Below, piece by piece: positions 54,291 through 64,000 of a stretch of DNA of 64,000 bases; position 1 is the stretch's first letter; each line of letters opens with the position of its first letter. Source of the DNA: Oegoconia quadripuncta. Taxonomy: Eukaryota; Arthropoda; Insecta; Lepidoptera; Autostichidae. The DNA lies in assembly GCA_949316235.1 (NCBI GenBank), contig OX438754.1, positions 7,363,501-7,427,500 of the forward strand, given 5' to 3'. The notes below the pieces were generated by a model. It searched no databases and had not been told where the DNA came from. It worked only from the letters and a program-made list of their open reading frames with translations. A program made the position numbers and the translations under genes.

Positions 54291-55017
54291 CCCCTATCTC
54301 TTAAGTAGGCAATTCAAAATATAATATTTTTATATTTATCAAGACTCTTCAAACCCTGCTCTGCAGCACCTTTTCCATTTAATTTCATAAAATTAAAGAG
54401 CCGCTTCGCTATTATTAAAGGAGCATTTTATTCGAACCCCGCTATTTATGGCTTTAAAACTCTATAACGAGAACACCGAAGTTTCTTATCTCCTCTACTG
54501 AGATTTGAGATCGTTTTGTTCAAATTTATTATAGATCAAGGTAGCAGCATTCATTTCGGATACTTAGGCATAAAATTTTTGCTGCCAAGAAAATGTTTTA
54601 AATTCTGTTATCCCTCATTGGTTCCTGTACTTTCATTTTTTATTTTCTCAATTCCTTTTAATTATTTTATGTAACTTTGTAACCCTTGACGTAAAAAGAA
54701 TGGTATCATAACTTTGAAGCCTAAGTTTGTTATTAGATATTTAACCTTTAACACAGTTGCTTTGTCCACCGGGATGATATTATGATATCTATAGTTTCTC
54801 GGAAATTTTCTACATTTTCAATTTGTGGCCCATTTAGTTCATTTCTAGACGTGAAGGTCAAAGTTTGAGTTGTACTGTAAAACTTTGATGAATTATATTA
54901 TTCTCAATTATTTTGTAACATACAAACTGACTTTTAATTAGTTCTTGATACCAAAAGATATTCGTACTCATGATTAACAACTATCCCAAAGAAGCATTTT
55001 TTTAAATTAATTTTGTA
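54291..55017. other. No recognised feature
   Basis: AT-rich; nothing recognised. Confidence 0.4.
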
Positions 55018-55100
55018 AGAGTACTCTTCCATCATGGGCCTTATCTTAATTTAATATCAGGTGTGATTGAACTCAAGTGCAAACTCTGTATACCATAAAA
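55018..55100 (+). repeat. SINE family A, 3' end scrap
   Basis: 'tatcaggtgtgattgaactc' and 'aagtgcaaactctgtatacc' then ataaaa. Confidence 0.55.
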
Positions 55101-56247
55101 AAGTTATTTCTTTGGGAAAGTTGTTGATGACCTTAAATAACTATTTATAAAACGTGCTTATGAAACGTGTCCCAACCAGTGAAGCTACTGTACGGTAATA
55201 AACATACTACCATCTCCATCACTAATTTGACAGTTGGCGCTGATGTTCATTACTATTGAAGTTAAACAATAAACAACAATAAAGGGCGGGAATAAAACAC
55301 GTCGAGAAACCACTACGCCATACACGGAAGTATATAACATACCTACCTAGGTACTTCTCTCTGATGAATCACGTAAGAATAGGACCCTAATTTGAACAGG
55401 GCGATGCAGCTTGGCACCTCACTCACGTACCAACAAATTGATACACCCGACGTGCTCCACTCAATGCGATGACGCTCATTTAGGGTCACGCTTGCCGCGA
55501 AGTAGGGCTGCAAAAGGTGATAAAGGAGGCAGGCAAATCATTAAGTAAACGTAGTGACAATTAGGAATTTCTTTATATTTTAATTAAATAATGAATTAAC
55601 GTTTGGTATTCATCACATGTAACTAAGTGTATTAGATATCGAAATTCATTTTGAATGAATGATATATCTGAAATAAAAATTATCTGACTTTTAATCTAGG
55701 AACGTTTCATAGAAATAACTCTTGGCTATTTCACAAATTAGGAAGGAATTATCCAAACCCTATTTAAATAGAGCAGAGGCATATAATCGAGCAATAATTG
55801 TATGTCATAAAAATAATATCTGGAATCGTCATTAACGATTCCGTGTGTTATTATTATTAATAAATTTGAAAATAAAGGTGAGTGCCATCGACGGTGGGAA
55901 CCGACATATCCAGAATCCCTGGCTTAAAACAGAATATTGAACAATGCAATTATACAAATTGGAGCGACCTAGCGTAGAACTAAGATACTAGCTGAGGCTA
56001 TCTAATATGGCCCGACCCAGATGTTGCCAAGACGTATACGTTAGGTATAGTATAACCCACGTGTGAGTGAACAAACTTGAACGAATATCAAGAAGTATTT
56101 TCACCAATTTGCCCAAAATTGTCTAACTTCAATGCTAATGAACTTCACCGTCAAATATCAAATTCAAAGAACGGTCGTTAACTGTTAGTAGATATAATAA
56201 TTGACGCACAGTTCTCATAGGTAATTCAACATATCAGCCGAAAGACC
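55101..56247. other. 1.1 kb without recognised feature
   Basis: AT-rich; nothing recognised. Confidence 0.4.
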
Positions 56248-56290
56248 TGCACTGCTGGACAAAGGCCTCGCCCAAAGATCTCCGCACAAC
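56245..56290 (-). repeat. SINE/LINE tail-like module, minus
   Basis: 'cctgcactgctggacaaagg' and 'cctcgcccaaaga' are the complement of the lepidopteran 'ggcctttgtccagcagtg' tail, as at 27835. Confidence 0.55.
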
Positions 56291-56538
56291 AATATGTACC
56301 TGCTGATATTTAAAGTTATTCACCTTTTACTTTGCACTATACAACTACTTATTCGCCATCAGCGATAAGACCGCCTTTATATACTTCATCATCTATGTTA
56401 AATGTTCTTTGTATTTTATTTTTGTATGCAATATAGAATTTAATAATAATAATAACGATCGATAGGTACTTAATTTGTTGTGAAAATAAAAACTGAGAGC
56501 ACAGAGCACAAACTGAGAGCACACACAGAAACCGCATT

Positions 56539-56684
56539 TTATTTGGGGAACTGGCTATCTTATCTCTGACAATCGGAACACGACAATGCTATTGACATTG
56601 CTAAACATGTACCCGCTGGGGAACGAACCCGCGACCTCCGATTCGTATGCCTTATGTTGTTTACTTTGAGCCACGAAGGCGGTT
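56539..56684 (-). mobile_element. SINE family A, 5' half
   Basis: The complement carries CCTTCGTGGCTCAAAGTAAA and GGTTCGTTCCCCAGCGGG. The 3' half is missing. Confidence 0.75.
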
Positions 56685-57139
56685 AAGAGTGTAATATATT
56701 AGCTTAAAATAAACGTAGAAATATAGTACATATTTTCTTCGCTACAGAACAGCAATTAATGAAGAATGGCTCGCTAATTATTAAATTGGGGAACCTTTAT
56801 GCCGAATTTTCTTACAATTTTGCACGAGATGTATAAAGCGGTGATTTAAAAAAATTCTTTGATACTCTGTTTCCGTTTCTGCAATGAAAAGTTTAATTCA
56901 GCAGCATGAAAATTAACAAAATTTGATTGCGGACTTAAATCCGTGAACTTTATTTCAACGGTATTTGCTAATAACAATAGATGATTAAAATTAACTTGAT
57001 TGAAACATCATTAGATCAATATTGTCAGCCGAAACAACTTTACCAAACTTCATCTGTATAAAGTCTGTTTACAAATATTTCTTGTTTTGCAAATGAGACG
57101 ATTAAAGGCTTTATTGTAACTGAAAACCAGTGTTTCGCT
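56685..57139. other. No recognised feature
   Basis: AT-rich; nothing recognised. Confidence 0.4.
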
Positions 57140-57323
57140 CTTTGAGTGATGTGCCACACTGAGTTATAACCCATTTGTGCTACTGCGGCACACACTCGCT
57201 CTTTGTATTTTCTAGTCTTTACGTTTATTTGTATGTATATTTCTTTGTAATTTAAAAATTGTGTAATTGTGTGAACGCAGTGGCGTAAATAAATGCTTAT
57301 CTATCTATCTATCTATCTATCTT
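57140..57323 (+). mobile_element. Possible LINE 3' end with (TATC)n tail
   Basis: AATAAATGCTTATC and about six TATC units (57297-57322). The same AATAAATGCTTATCTATC end occurs on the minus strand at 61.66-61.70 kb, so it marks a repeat family. No ORF2 end is recognised upstream. Confidence 0.5.
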
Positions 57324-57355
57324 TAATATACAGTTTCAAGTAGATAATTTCAATA

Positions 57356-57840
57356 TTGAAAATTCACTTTAAAGGCCTTGCGACAGTGAAATCAGCCGTC
57401 TGTCACGCTTCTTTATATGATGCCATGACCCCTTACCACCATCTACATGCCGGCTATTCTACAGCAGCTGAACTGTTAGATATAGCACGCGATGATGGAA
57501 AGAAGTCCGATGTCCGATGGTATGACTCTCATATCATGTAGGCGTGGGATGCTGCTAGTATAGGCTGCTACATGCGTTAATATTTAACCTCTACTTTCAG
57601 AAGTATAGGAGCACGAAAACCTAAAGGGGCGGAAATACACAGTCCTTCGACAGGGCTACGAATTTTGGGATAGAGACTATGGTCGCGTCACGTCTGGTCG
57701 AAATATCGAGTGATCAGAAGGCTGGCTGCTACCTGGGCCAGCGCATGCGCAAGTTTGGCAATACAACGTGGTAACGCGGCTAGCCTTTTAGACACCCTGC
57801 TTCAGAGCAATGACTTGGAGCTTGTCACATCATATGGGTG
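57356..57840 (+). pseudogene. Possible retrotransposon scraps
   Basis: 57.72-57.79 kb ('gctgctacctgggccagcgc', 'ggcaatacaacgtggtaacg') resembles the block at 48.07-48.11 kb and the Y-L-G-Q-R..A-I-Q-R-G-N-A pattern. The upstream open frame 57356-57541 (61 codons) is unrecognised and may or may not belong to it. Confidence 0.35.
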
Positions 57841-58655
57841 AACAGTTCCTTTTTATGGTATTTTATGTTATATTTAAGATCCAAATGTAATACTCCTCCA
57901 GTAATAGATAAAACGGCAAATAGCTTTAGTAATTCATGTAAAAGTAGATTATAACAAACATATTTATGTAAAACACGTAGGTACGTAGGTAACTATATCA
58001 TTTACCTAATAGCCTCATATGGTAATTAGATATTGTACCAGTAGAAATTCGAAAACGTATTTAGCTAATGATTATAATAATAATAATAATATTATCTGTG
58101 CGTTCCGTGCATTATTCATCGTAGAATGGAAATGGCATTAGTATCCGAAACAGGAATTCATTTGTTGTTAGTCGTAACATTTTCAATTATTCTAGTTTGG
58201 TTTGGTTTGGTGAAAACTATACGTCAGGAATACGCTTACATCTAGGTCTGCTATATTTTGGTGGAATATATTGAACTCATCTTCCGCCAAGAAAAAACAT
58301 CGAAATAATCTATAATTTTCTTGCGTATATTTTTCCTACCAATTCTAGAATTATAAGTTAGCCACAATTTTAGTCGCTTTCTGTAATTATACTTGTTTTT
58401 TTTTTATCGCCTTGAATTCTATACCTATGTGTGTACAGTGTACCATGTGTCACCTTTGACCCAGTAGAGTTGATTGTTGAGTGAAGACCCGTTCCCTATA
58501 ACTGAGTTATTGACTTCATAAGTGAAGAGCGGCAGGTACGGGATATCCCTTATATACATAGGATTTACAGCTATATGGAATAGCATCATATAGAAAGTAT
58601 GTTATTTTATTTGCAAGTAAAGTTGTTACTTACGATATGCCTATAAGTGTATGTT
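57841..58655. other. No recognised feature
   Basis: AT-rich; nothing recognised. Confidence 0.4.
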
Positions 58656-58930
58656 TATCTAAACTCAAACTATTTATTGCATATCACAGTGGTTCATATA
58701 TACATACAGTTGTTAGGTAAGTTAGTGACACCCTGTTAGGGCACAAGCAATTTGAGAGAGCACTGTAAAGTATATGACAAAATAAAATTATTTATTTATT
58801 TATTTATGTTAAGGAAAACCAACAGCCATGTTAAATCACAAATAACAATGGGAAATACCTGACGGCTATTAACTGTATTTACATATTTTTTTGTTACAAT
58901 TACTTAGGTTTTCTTGTTTGTATTTATGTT
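58656..58930 (-). repeat. Possible LINE 3' UTR pieces
   Basis: 'aaactcaaactatttattgc' resembles 42.73 kb; 'acaccctgttagggcac' and 'gagagagcactg' resemble 7.81-7.85 kb. After TTTA repeats (58787-58806), 'aaggaaaaccaacagcc' is a block I know from antisense lepidopteran LINE 3' UTRs. Confidence 0.35.
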
Positions 58931-59193
58931 TATATACCTACTTTTTTATCTACATTTTGTGTAATTTATAACTCAATTCAGATAATGTCTGATTAAGCTT
59001 CTAATGTTCCATGAACGACATATTCCCTGAAACATGTTACATTTCAGTGAAACTGTCTATTTTGTAAGGAGTTACAGTGGGCGTGATGCCGTAGCGAGTA
59101 AAACTGCACAATTATGTCTATAATTTTGAAATCTTTTAATTACATTCTTGGCGTGGCTTTCTCTGTGATGCCATTCCAAGGCCGCACGGTATA

Positions 59194-60091
59194 CAGGGCG
59201 TCCCAAAGTTATGGGACATGAAGGGGAAGTACCTTAAATATCGTAGATAGTGAATTTTGCTCAAAGAAGACTTTATGTTATTTTTAAAAGTTAGTAATTC
59301 TGCATTCATAGATTTTCTAAAAATTATTTGCTTCGGCTGGGAATCGAACCGACTCAAATGTGAAAAAAAAAACACCCTACTTTTATGATGCCAATCGAAA
59401 GAATAGCTAAAAAATAATAACTCTGCCTAAGTAACATAGTATTTTAAAAGAAAGGAACAACGTGAAATTAATCATTTTAATCAAATAAAAAACATACATG
59501 AAACTGCCGTAGTCAATTAAGTAGGTATTTTTTTGTAAATTAATTAATTAAATGCTCAAAATGTGATCCCTCTTGTCTTACGCAAATCGCCAATCTTTTA
59601 ATGAGCCCGCTGCCTGTTGATTTTTGTTGTTTCTGTTGAATACAAGTTTTATCATTTCATCTACACGTGCACTTATAATAAGGAAAACTATGTTAGTACC
59701 TATTTTATGAAGTGGGTACTTATTTACGAATAATCAATGCTATCTTTGGAATGATAATATCGCTACTTTTCGAACGTCGTCGGCAATAAATAACTTTCTT
59801 GAAATTTGACTCAATCATTTTATGTTGTTCCTTTCTTTTAAAATACTATGTTACTTAGGCAGAGTTATTATTTTTTAGCTATTCTTTCGATTGGCATCAT
59901 AAAAGTAGGGTGTTTTTTTTTTCACATTTAAGTCGGTTCGATTCCCAGCCGAAGCAAGTAATTTTTAGAAAATCTATGAATGCAGAATTACTAACTTTTA
60001 AAAATAACATAAAGTCTTCTTTGAGCAAAATTCACTATCTACGATATTTAAGGTACTTCCCCTTCATGTCCCATAACTTTGGGACGCCCTG
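59194..60091 (-). mobile_element. Tc1/mariner-superfamily element with ~267-bp inverted repeats (copy 2)
   Basis: CAGGGCGTCCCAAAGTTATG at the left and its complement at the right bound 898 bases, with TA on both flanks (59192-59193, 60092-60093). The TIRs (59194-59460 and 59825-60091) are almost identical to each other. The outer ends, length and layout match copy 1 at 5.67 kb, but the body of the TIRs is diverged, so they are related subfamilies. Oriented minus because the transposase remnant reads on that strand. The open frames inside the TIRs (59136-59375 minus, 59910-60206 plus) are mirror images produced by the inverted repeat, not genes. Confidence 0.87.
59547..59606 (-). pseudogene. 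Transposase C-terminal scrap in mariner-like copy 2
   Basis: The complement translates as LIKRLAICVRQEGSHFEHLI. This is the same C-terminal block as KRVRLCIEQDWTHFEHLI in copy 1 and is the usual end of this transposase group. Only about 20 codons remain. Confidence 0.75.
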
Positions 60092-60125
60092 TATAATAGG
60101 TCACTCAATGTCACCCAATCACACT

Positions 60126-60142
60126 CTTCTTCTTCTTCTTCT
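60126..60142. repeat. (CTT)n microsatellite
   Basis: About five CTT units just outside the mariner-like element. Confidence 0.85.
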
Positions 60143-60560
60143 TATTTTTGAGGATGGCAACCAGTCAACCTCATTGTCGAGGGACATTACTGCCAGTTTC
60201 GAGTGAAAATTTTTATTTATCTTATTTCTTCAGTTTATAGGTCAGTCTCAATCAAAACAAGTAATTCGTCGTATACAGAGTCTAGTCACGGTCAAGTCAT
60301 TCTTCAGTAAAGTGGCAGAATGCTTTACAAAAGATTTTGGCGGCTTCTTGTGGGAACCCGAAAGCTCCGTTACGCACTTTAATTTACACTTCCCTTCACC
60401 TGTACACCAACACTAACGTTTGCTGCACAATATTCTGCCATTATTAAGCTTCAAAAGTTAGAATGCACAAATTTTAAGACCTATAAAGAAAAATGCTACT
60501 TCACTCGCCGAGTTCCCGCCAAAAAGCCCAATCACACTCACACGGTGACCAAAACTAAAT
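60143..60560. other. No recognised feature
   Basis: Nothing recognised between the mariner-like element and SINE A. Confidence 0.4.
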
Positions 60561-60823
60561 TTTTTTTTATGCCTCAATCACACCTGATGTTAAGTGAAGA
60601 TAAGGCCGAAGGTGGCAGCGTATTGACCCGGAAACCCCATCTTATATGGGGGGCTGGCTATCTTATCTCTGACAACGGAGCACAACAATGCTATTACCAT
60701 TACTATTTACTATGCCTTACCACCAACCAAACCGAGTAATAAATACGTACCCCGCTAGGGATCGAACCCGCGACCTCCGAATCATAAACCCAATGTTGTT
60801 TACATTGAGCCACGGAGGCGGTT
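60561..60823 (-). mobile_element. SINE family A, minus strand
   Basis: The complement has AACCGCCTCCGTGGCTCAATG, GGTTCGATCCCTAGCGGGGT, body and 3' end 'gtgattgaggcataaaa', with internal deletions. Confidence 0.85.
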
Positions 60824-60825
60824 AG

Positions 60826-61055
60826 TGTTTTATTATGAGTGTTTCCGTGGTTCGGGTTGCTGTCAATTGCAAGCATTCGTTCACCACAGGCGGTTTATTA
60901 TTTGTTATAGGTATAGTTTATTATATAGAGGCGGTTTAAAAACACTGACTGTCAGGTGGCTACTAGTTTTACACAATTCCACACTGGGCCCAGCCACATG
61001 ATTGATTATGAAGCTTATTATGGGAACATGTAAGGCTGATGATGATGATTATTCT
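60826..61055 (+). mobile_element. SINE family D, headless
   Basis: 'tattatgagtgtttccgtgg', 'ctgactgtcaggtggctac', 'acactgggccca' and a GATGATGATG end match family D without the 5S head. It starts exactly at the end of SINE A, and has an AT-rich insertion near 60895-60930. Confidence 0.7.
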
Positions 61056-61221
61056 TTAATCGACAGTCTTTGATGAACTGTTCAGATGGCTACTTTGTAC
61101 GTGTCATAGTTTATAAACACCTTCAGTTTTTTCATTGTATTCCATGAAAGGATTTGCGCTAATCGCCACGCCGCTGAGCTGGCGGGTCAGCGTTCGCGAA
61201 CTTTTGGGAGCTTAGGAATAA

Positions 61222-61262
61222 TGACACCTACGGGAAGAAAAATTTGGTCCTATTCTTCTCTG
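61222..61262 (-). repeat. Repeat L scrap
   Basis: 'gacacctacgggaag' and 'ttggtcctattcttct' resemble the 'acccacgggaagagac' block at 1968. Confidence 0.4.
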
Positions 61263-61321
61263 CCTGGAAACACGGCAAACAAACTTGTCTCGCTTTTAAT
61301 TTTTAACACCTACACAAGTTG

Positions 61322-61465
61322 CAACAAGAAACGTTTCGAGTTTCAGAAGTGATTGGCTGTCAATTTTACGCGTTTTATATAGACGACCAATCAACGTCGA
61401 GAAATGAATCGATAGTGTTTGTCGTTATAGAAACGCCACTTGCTACTTATCGAATGGCAACCAGC
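61322..61465. repeat. Dispersed module shared with 11.62-11.74 kb
   Basis: 'gattggctgtcaattt', 'gagaaatgaatcgatagtg' and 'gtttgtcgttatagaaac' match 11.63-11.70 kb; directly joined to repeat P. Confidence 0.55.
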
Positions 61466-61471
61466 ACTAAG

Positions 61472-61587
61472 AGCATGACAGGCGCGATAAACGTTTATGT
61501 CGCGCGAGATAATACTTGGACGAAATATACAATTATTCCACTCTCACGTCGCGTCGCGCGCGACAAGCGATGTCATGCTACGGGGGC
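61472..61587 (-). repeat. Dispersed repeat P (copy 3)
   Basis: Bounded by AGCATGACA and TGTCATGCT (inverted), with TCGCGCGA blocks and 'acgaaatatacaattattcc' inside. Minus orientation relative to the copies at 14.38 and 39.15 kb. Confidence 0.75.
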
Positions 61588-61654
61588 AGATTCAAAGTAG
61601 TAACAATTATTATATATAACTTATTACATACACGGTTTTGTTTTGGTGTAATTA

Positions 61655-61910
61655 CATATTTAGATAGATAGATAGATAAGCATTTATTTGCATCCATGTA
61701 CACACACATAACAAATTTTACATATGAAAAATACAACTAAAACAATAAAATCTTCGTCTTATCTGCCTCTTCCAGTCATATCTCTCTTTCGTAGGTCTGC
61801 TGGAAGAAATTTCATTGTAGAAATAAGCAGAACCTGTTGTATCGTCTCTATTATGTTGTATCTGTATGTTTTTTTCTTGTGTGCAATAAATGATAAATGA
61901 AATAATAAAT
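61655..61910 (-). mobile_element. Possible LINE 3' end with (TATC)n tail, minus
   Basis: The complement ends AATAAATGCTTATC plus about four TATC units, as at 57.28 kb. Upstream on that strand lies 'caaataaatgc' and 'gtgtgtgtacatgg'. The 131-codon minus frame that overlaps (61759-62154) has no recognised domain; its last residues include FLPADLRKRD, which may be a distant LINE ORF2 end. Confidence 0.4.
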
Positions 61911-62154
61911 AAAACACAAGTACAGAAACAACAAATATTATGTGTGTGCCGCAGTATACAAAAAGGTTATAGCTCAGTGTATGGATTTGCCCGAGGCGGA
62001 CAAAACACTGGTATTCTGCTGAAACCTGAGGGTTGGTCGTGGGACAAATGGAATTATGAAAAGTGTTTGGTATTATCAAATTAAAACTAACGTTATTGGT
62101 AAATGAATATTGTGTAAGATTATTCCCGTAACATATTGGATACATATTTAACAT

Positions 62155-62655
62155 TTTTATTTCTCTTAAGCATTTTCAGAAGTTTATTACGTCCCGGCGG
62201 AATTAAATTCTTTATCCTTAATGGAGGGTGACAAACAAGCTTTTAACCCTCTCTCGTTTGAGGGTGCATAACATCATTTATGTGAAGTCGAATATCAAAG
62301 GCCTTTTGAAAGGACAATATATAAAAACCCTATTGACGGGTGCGACAATTTTATCCGAGTAATCATAAATTGTTTCGTTTCGATTTAGATGCTTTTATTT
62401 TACATAAGAAATTAGGCTAGAAATTAATATTCAAAGTAAACATTTTTATTAGATAAAATTTTGCAGCTATATTGCCACATATGTCTAAGATTTTAGTGTT
62501 CATATTCACTTTGTACCTACAAGAATGTTTAGAGGTTATGTTACAAGTTGCATAATTTTTTTAAAGCAATATTATAATAAAAATTTAGGTGTTAATAACC
62601 ATCAAAGTGTCACTAATAATCTTTTTTTTTTCGAAGACGCCACCTTCTGCTTTTA
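62155..62655. other. No recognised feature
   Basis: AT-rich; nothing recognised. Confidence 0.4.
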
Positions 62656-62880
62656 GTACGACCGAGTGGTATAGTAATTCTGCCTTCAAAAGCAATGGTT
62701 GCGGGTTCGAATCACCGTTAGGGTTAAACGTTTATGTGATAAATATGAACATTCATTTCCCAGTCAAAGATTTATATAAAAATATTTATGTATATGTTTA
62801 TCTGTTATCTTGTATCCACAATAAAAGCCTTAGACTAGATAACTGGTGTAAGTGTTTGAAATATTTATATTTTATTTATT
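62656..62880 (+). mobile_element. SINE family B, tail type 1, full length
   Basis: 'agtacgaccgagtggtatag' and GGTTCGAATCACCGTTAGGG head (B-box one base off), 'gtttatctgttatcttgtat' and 'actggtgtaagtgtttgaaa' tail, ending in TATTTATATTTTATTTATT. It abuts the LINE at 62881. Confidence 0.8.
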
Positions 62881-64000
62881 ATCATCATTAGTCCAGATGT
62901 TTCTTTTGTTTCGTCCGATATCGCTATTAATTTTGAATGGAAAGTTCTTAATGAAAACTTGGGCAGTGACCATCTATGTATTAAAATGATAATGAATTAT
63001 ATAGGCAACCACACATTCTTTAAAAAACGAAATTTCAAAATGGCAAATTGGGGTGAATATCGGAGGTGCTTGTCTGAAATATTTGTAAGTACAAATAATA
63101 ACTTTAGTAAGGATAATATTCAAGATCAGTACGATTACATTATTAGTCACTTAAATAAAGCTGTTGAGGTTAGTATCCCAATAATTAAAACTTGTAATAA
63201 ACTTAATAACAATTTCAAACCGAAAGAGTATTGGAACCCATCTCTGTCCATGATAGTGGCACAGCGTAGGTTGGCATTGTGTAACTTTCGACGCAACCCT
63301 ACCCCTGAAAATTTAGATAAATTAAAAGAAAAAGTTAAGGAAAGTCAAAAACTTATACGTAATGCTAAAATTGTTACTTGGCAGAAATTCTGTAATTCAT
63401 TTAGCGAAACTTCATCAGTAACATACATGTGGCGGCAGATGAGATGGATAAAGGGTTTCAGACAAACTAAGTTTTATACGTCTGTCGAGCAAAAGAAGGA
63501 ACTACTTGCCTCACTTACTCCGGATTTTGTTTTAAATAGCCCTCCTATTGTGGTATCTTCAAATAGCTTACTTGAGTCTGATTTCGCAATTCAAGAGTTG
63601 GACAGTTGTTTAAAAAAGAAGGATACAGCTCCTGGTGAGGACGGGATTACCTACTCCATGCTATATAATGCTCCGGAATTAGTGAAAAACTTCATTTTAA
63701 ATTTATATAATAGTATCTATCAGCATGGTTATGTTCCTCATCAGTGGCGAAATATTCAAATCGTCCCTATACCTAAACCCGTTGGCAACCCTAATTCGGA
63801 GCCAAAGCTTAGACCTATATCACTGATCTCATGCTTATGTAAAATTTTTCACACAATGATATCCAAACGTCTCGAATGGTTCATAGAGAAAAATATGATT
63901 CTTTCTAATAAAGCAGTTGGTTTTAGAAGATCACTATCTTGTTTGGATAGCTTGGTGCGTGTAGTGACTATTATACAAGTAGGTTTTGTTAAAAGTACTC
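62881..64000 (+). CDS. LINE ORF2 fragment: endonuclease end and first half of reverse transcriptase; runs off the window
   Basis: A single frame is open from the SINE B edge to the window end (373 codons) with no stop, so it is not closed here. Residues ~1-35 hold SPDVSFVSSDIAINFEWKV and LGSDHLCI; GSDH is the C-terminal catalytic signature of the APE-type endonuclease of non-LTR elements. A linker follows with EYWNPSLSMIVAQRRLAL, RNAKIVTWQKFC and MWRQMRWIKGF. RT begins with DTAPGEDGITYSML, IVPIPKPVGN, KLRPISLISCLCKIF, KRLEWFIEKNMI and AVGFRRSLSCLDSLV. The catalytic Asp of motif A and the YADD/FADD box lie beyond the window. Pattern: I/jockey-superfamily; clade not decided. The missing endonuclease N-terminus means 5' truncation or a break at the SINE. 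Confidence 0.88.
   Translation, partial: MIISPDVSFVSSDIAINFEWKVLNENLGSDHLCIKMIMNYIGNHTFFKKRNFKMANWGEYRRCLSEIFVSTNNNFSKDNIQDQYDYIISHLNKAVEVSIPIIKTCNKLNNNFKPKEYWNPSLSMIVAQRRLALCNFRRNPTPENLDKLKEKVKESQKLIRNAKIVTWQKFCNSFSETSSVTYMWRQMRWIKGFRQTKFYTSVEQKKELLASLTPDFVLNSPPIVVSSNSLLESDFAIQELDSCLKKKDTAPGEDGITYSMLYNAPELVKNFILNLYNSIYQHGYVPHQWRNIQIVPIPKPVGNPNSEPKLRPISLISCLCKIFHTMISKRLEWFIEKNMILSNKAVGFRRSLSCLDSLVRVVTIIQVGFVKST

Noticed and set aside
59136..60206. Two near-identical proteins on opposite strands (59136-59375 minus, 59910-60206 plus)
   Set aside because: They are the two inverted repeats of one mariner-like element read outward; no homology to any protein family.
61759..62154. 131-codon minus-strand ORF as a membrane protein
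   Set aside because: A hydrophobic stretch exists, but the start is arbitrary, the 3' part overlaps a LINE-like tail region and no family is recognisable.
1..64000. CRISPR arrays, bacterial operons, phage or other prokaryotic systems
   Set aside because: No spaced direct repeats, no long adjacent ORFs with ribosome-binding sites, and the repeats are of insect type; the sequence is eukaryotic nuclear DNA.
1..64000. LTR retrotransposons or endogenous viral elements
   Set aside because: No paired long terminal repeats, gag/protease/integrase motifs or viral polymerase motifs were recognised; all RT matches are of the non-LTR type.

Overview
The window looks like a gene-poor, AT-rich stretch of a lepidopteran (moth or butterfly) nuclear genome. 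The main reasons are several interspersed repeats that I know as common in Lepidoptera (the 'actaatattataaatgcgaaag' element, the 'accgacttcaaaaaggaggagg' element, and the 'gtgggtgtcgtaaaaggcgac' element), SINE tails ending in GATGAT runs, and many 5'-truncated LINEs. I found no host protein-coding gene, rRNA, tRNA or CRISPR array that I can defend. Almost everything recognisable is transposable-element material, which fits an intergenic region or a very long intron. Two short possible exons (about 35.1 kb, minus; 36.4 kb, plus) are the only candidates for host coding sequence and both are weak.

Layout. 0.8-1.6 kb: the 3' end of an R1-like non-LTR retrotransposon. 5.67-6.71 kb: a Tc1/mariner-superfamily element with ~280-bp terminal inverted repeats (TIRs) and a broken transposase end. 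10.5-16.3 kb: SINEs of four families, a minisatellite, a GC-rich island and two LINE tails. 19-28 kb: a 5S-headed SINE, LINE fragments, a complete but tiny hAT relic with target-site duplication, and a 1.7-kb degenerate LINE with recognisable RT motifs. 29-33 kb: nested SINEs and a head-to-head repeat cluster. 34-41 kb: LINE and SINE scraps, a 168-bp tandem duplication and two dispersed repeat families. 44-45.7 kb: a LINE inserted into another repeat. 48-50 kb: a SINE, RTE-like scraps and two striking hairpins. 50.28-50.76 kb: a ~475-bp pentanucleotide array. 52-54.3 kb: two LINE 3' ends and a full-length 5S-headed SINE. 59.19-60.09 kb: a second mariner-like element with long TIRs. 62.66-64 kb: a SINE abutting a LINE whose endonuclease-end and RT reading frame is open for ~370 codons and runs off the window.

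How the parts relate. Four SINE families can be separated. A has a tRNA-like head and ends in GTCGTGCATAAAA. B has a tRNA-like head with two alternative tails. C has a tRNA-like head. D has a head derived from 5S rRNA and carries the same 3' tail module as C. The shared tail suggests that C and D borrow the same LINE machinery, but the partner LINE is not identified here. The mariner-like and hAT copies have lost most of their transposase, so they can only have moved in trans. The only reading frame that still looks possibly competent is the LINE at the right edge. Best leads: the 5S/tRNA head swap on a common SINE tail, the tRNA-like box inside the mariner TIRs, and the nested insertions that give relative ages.
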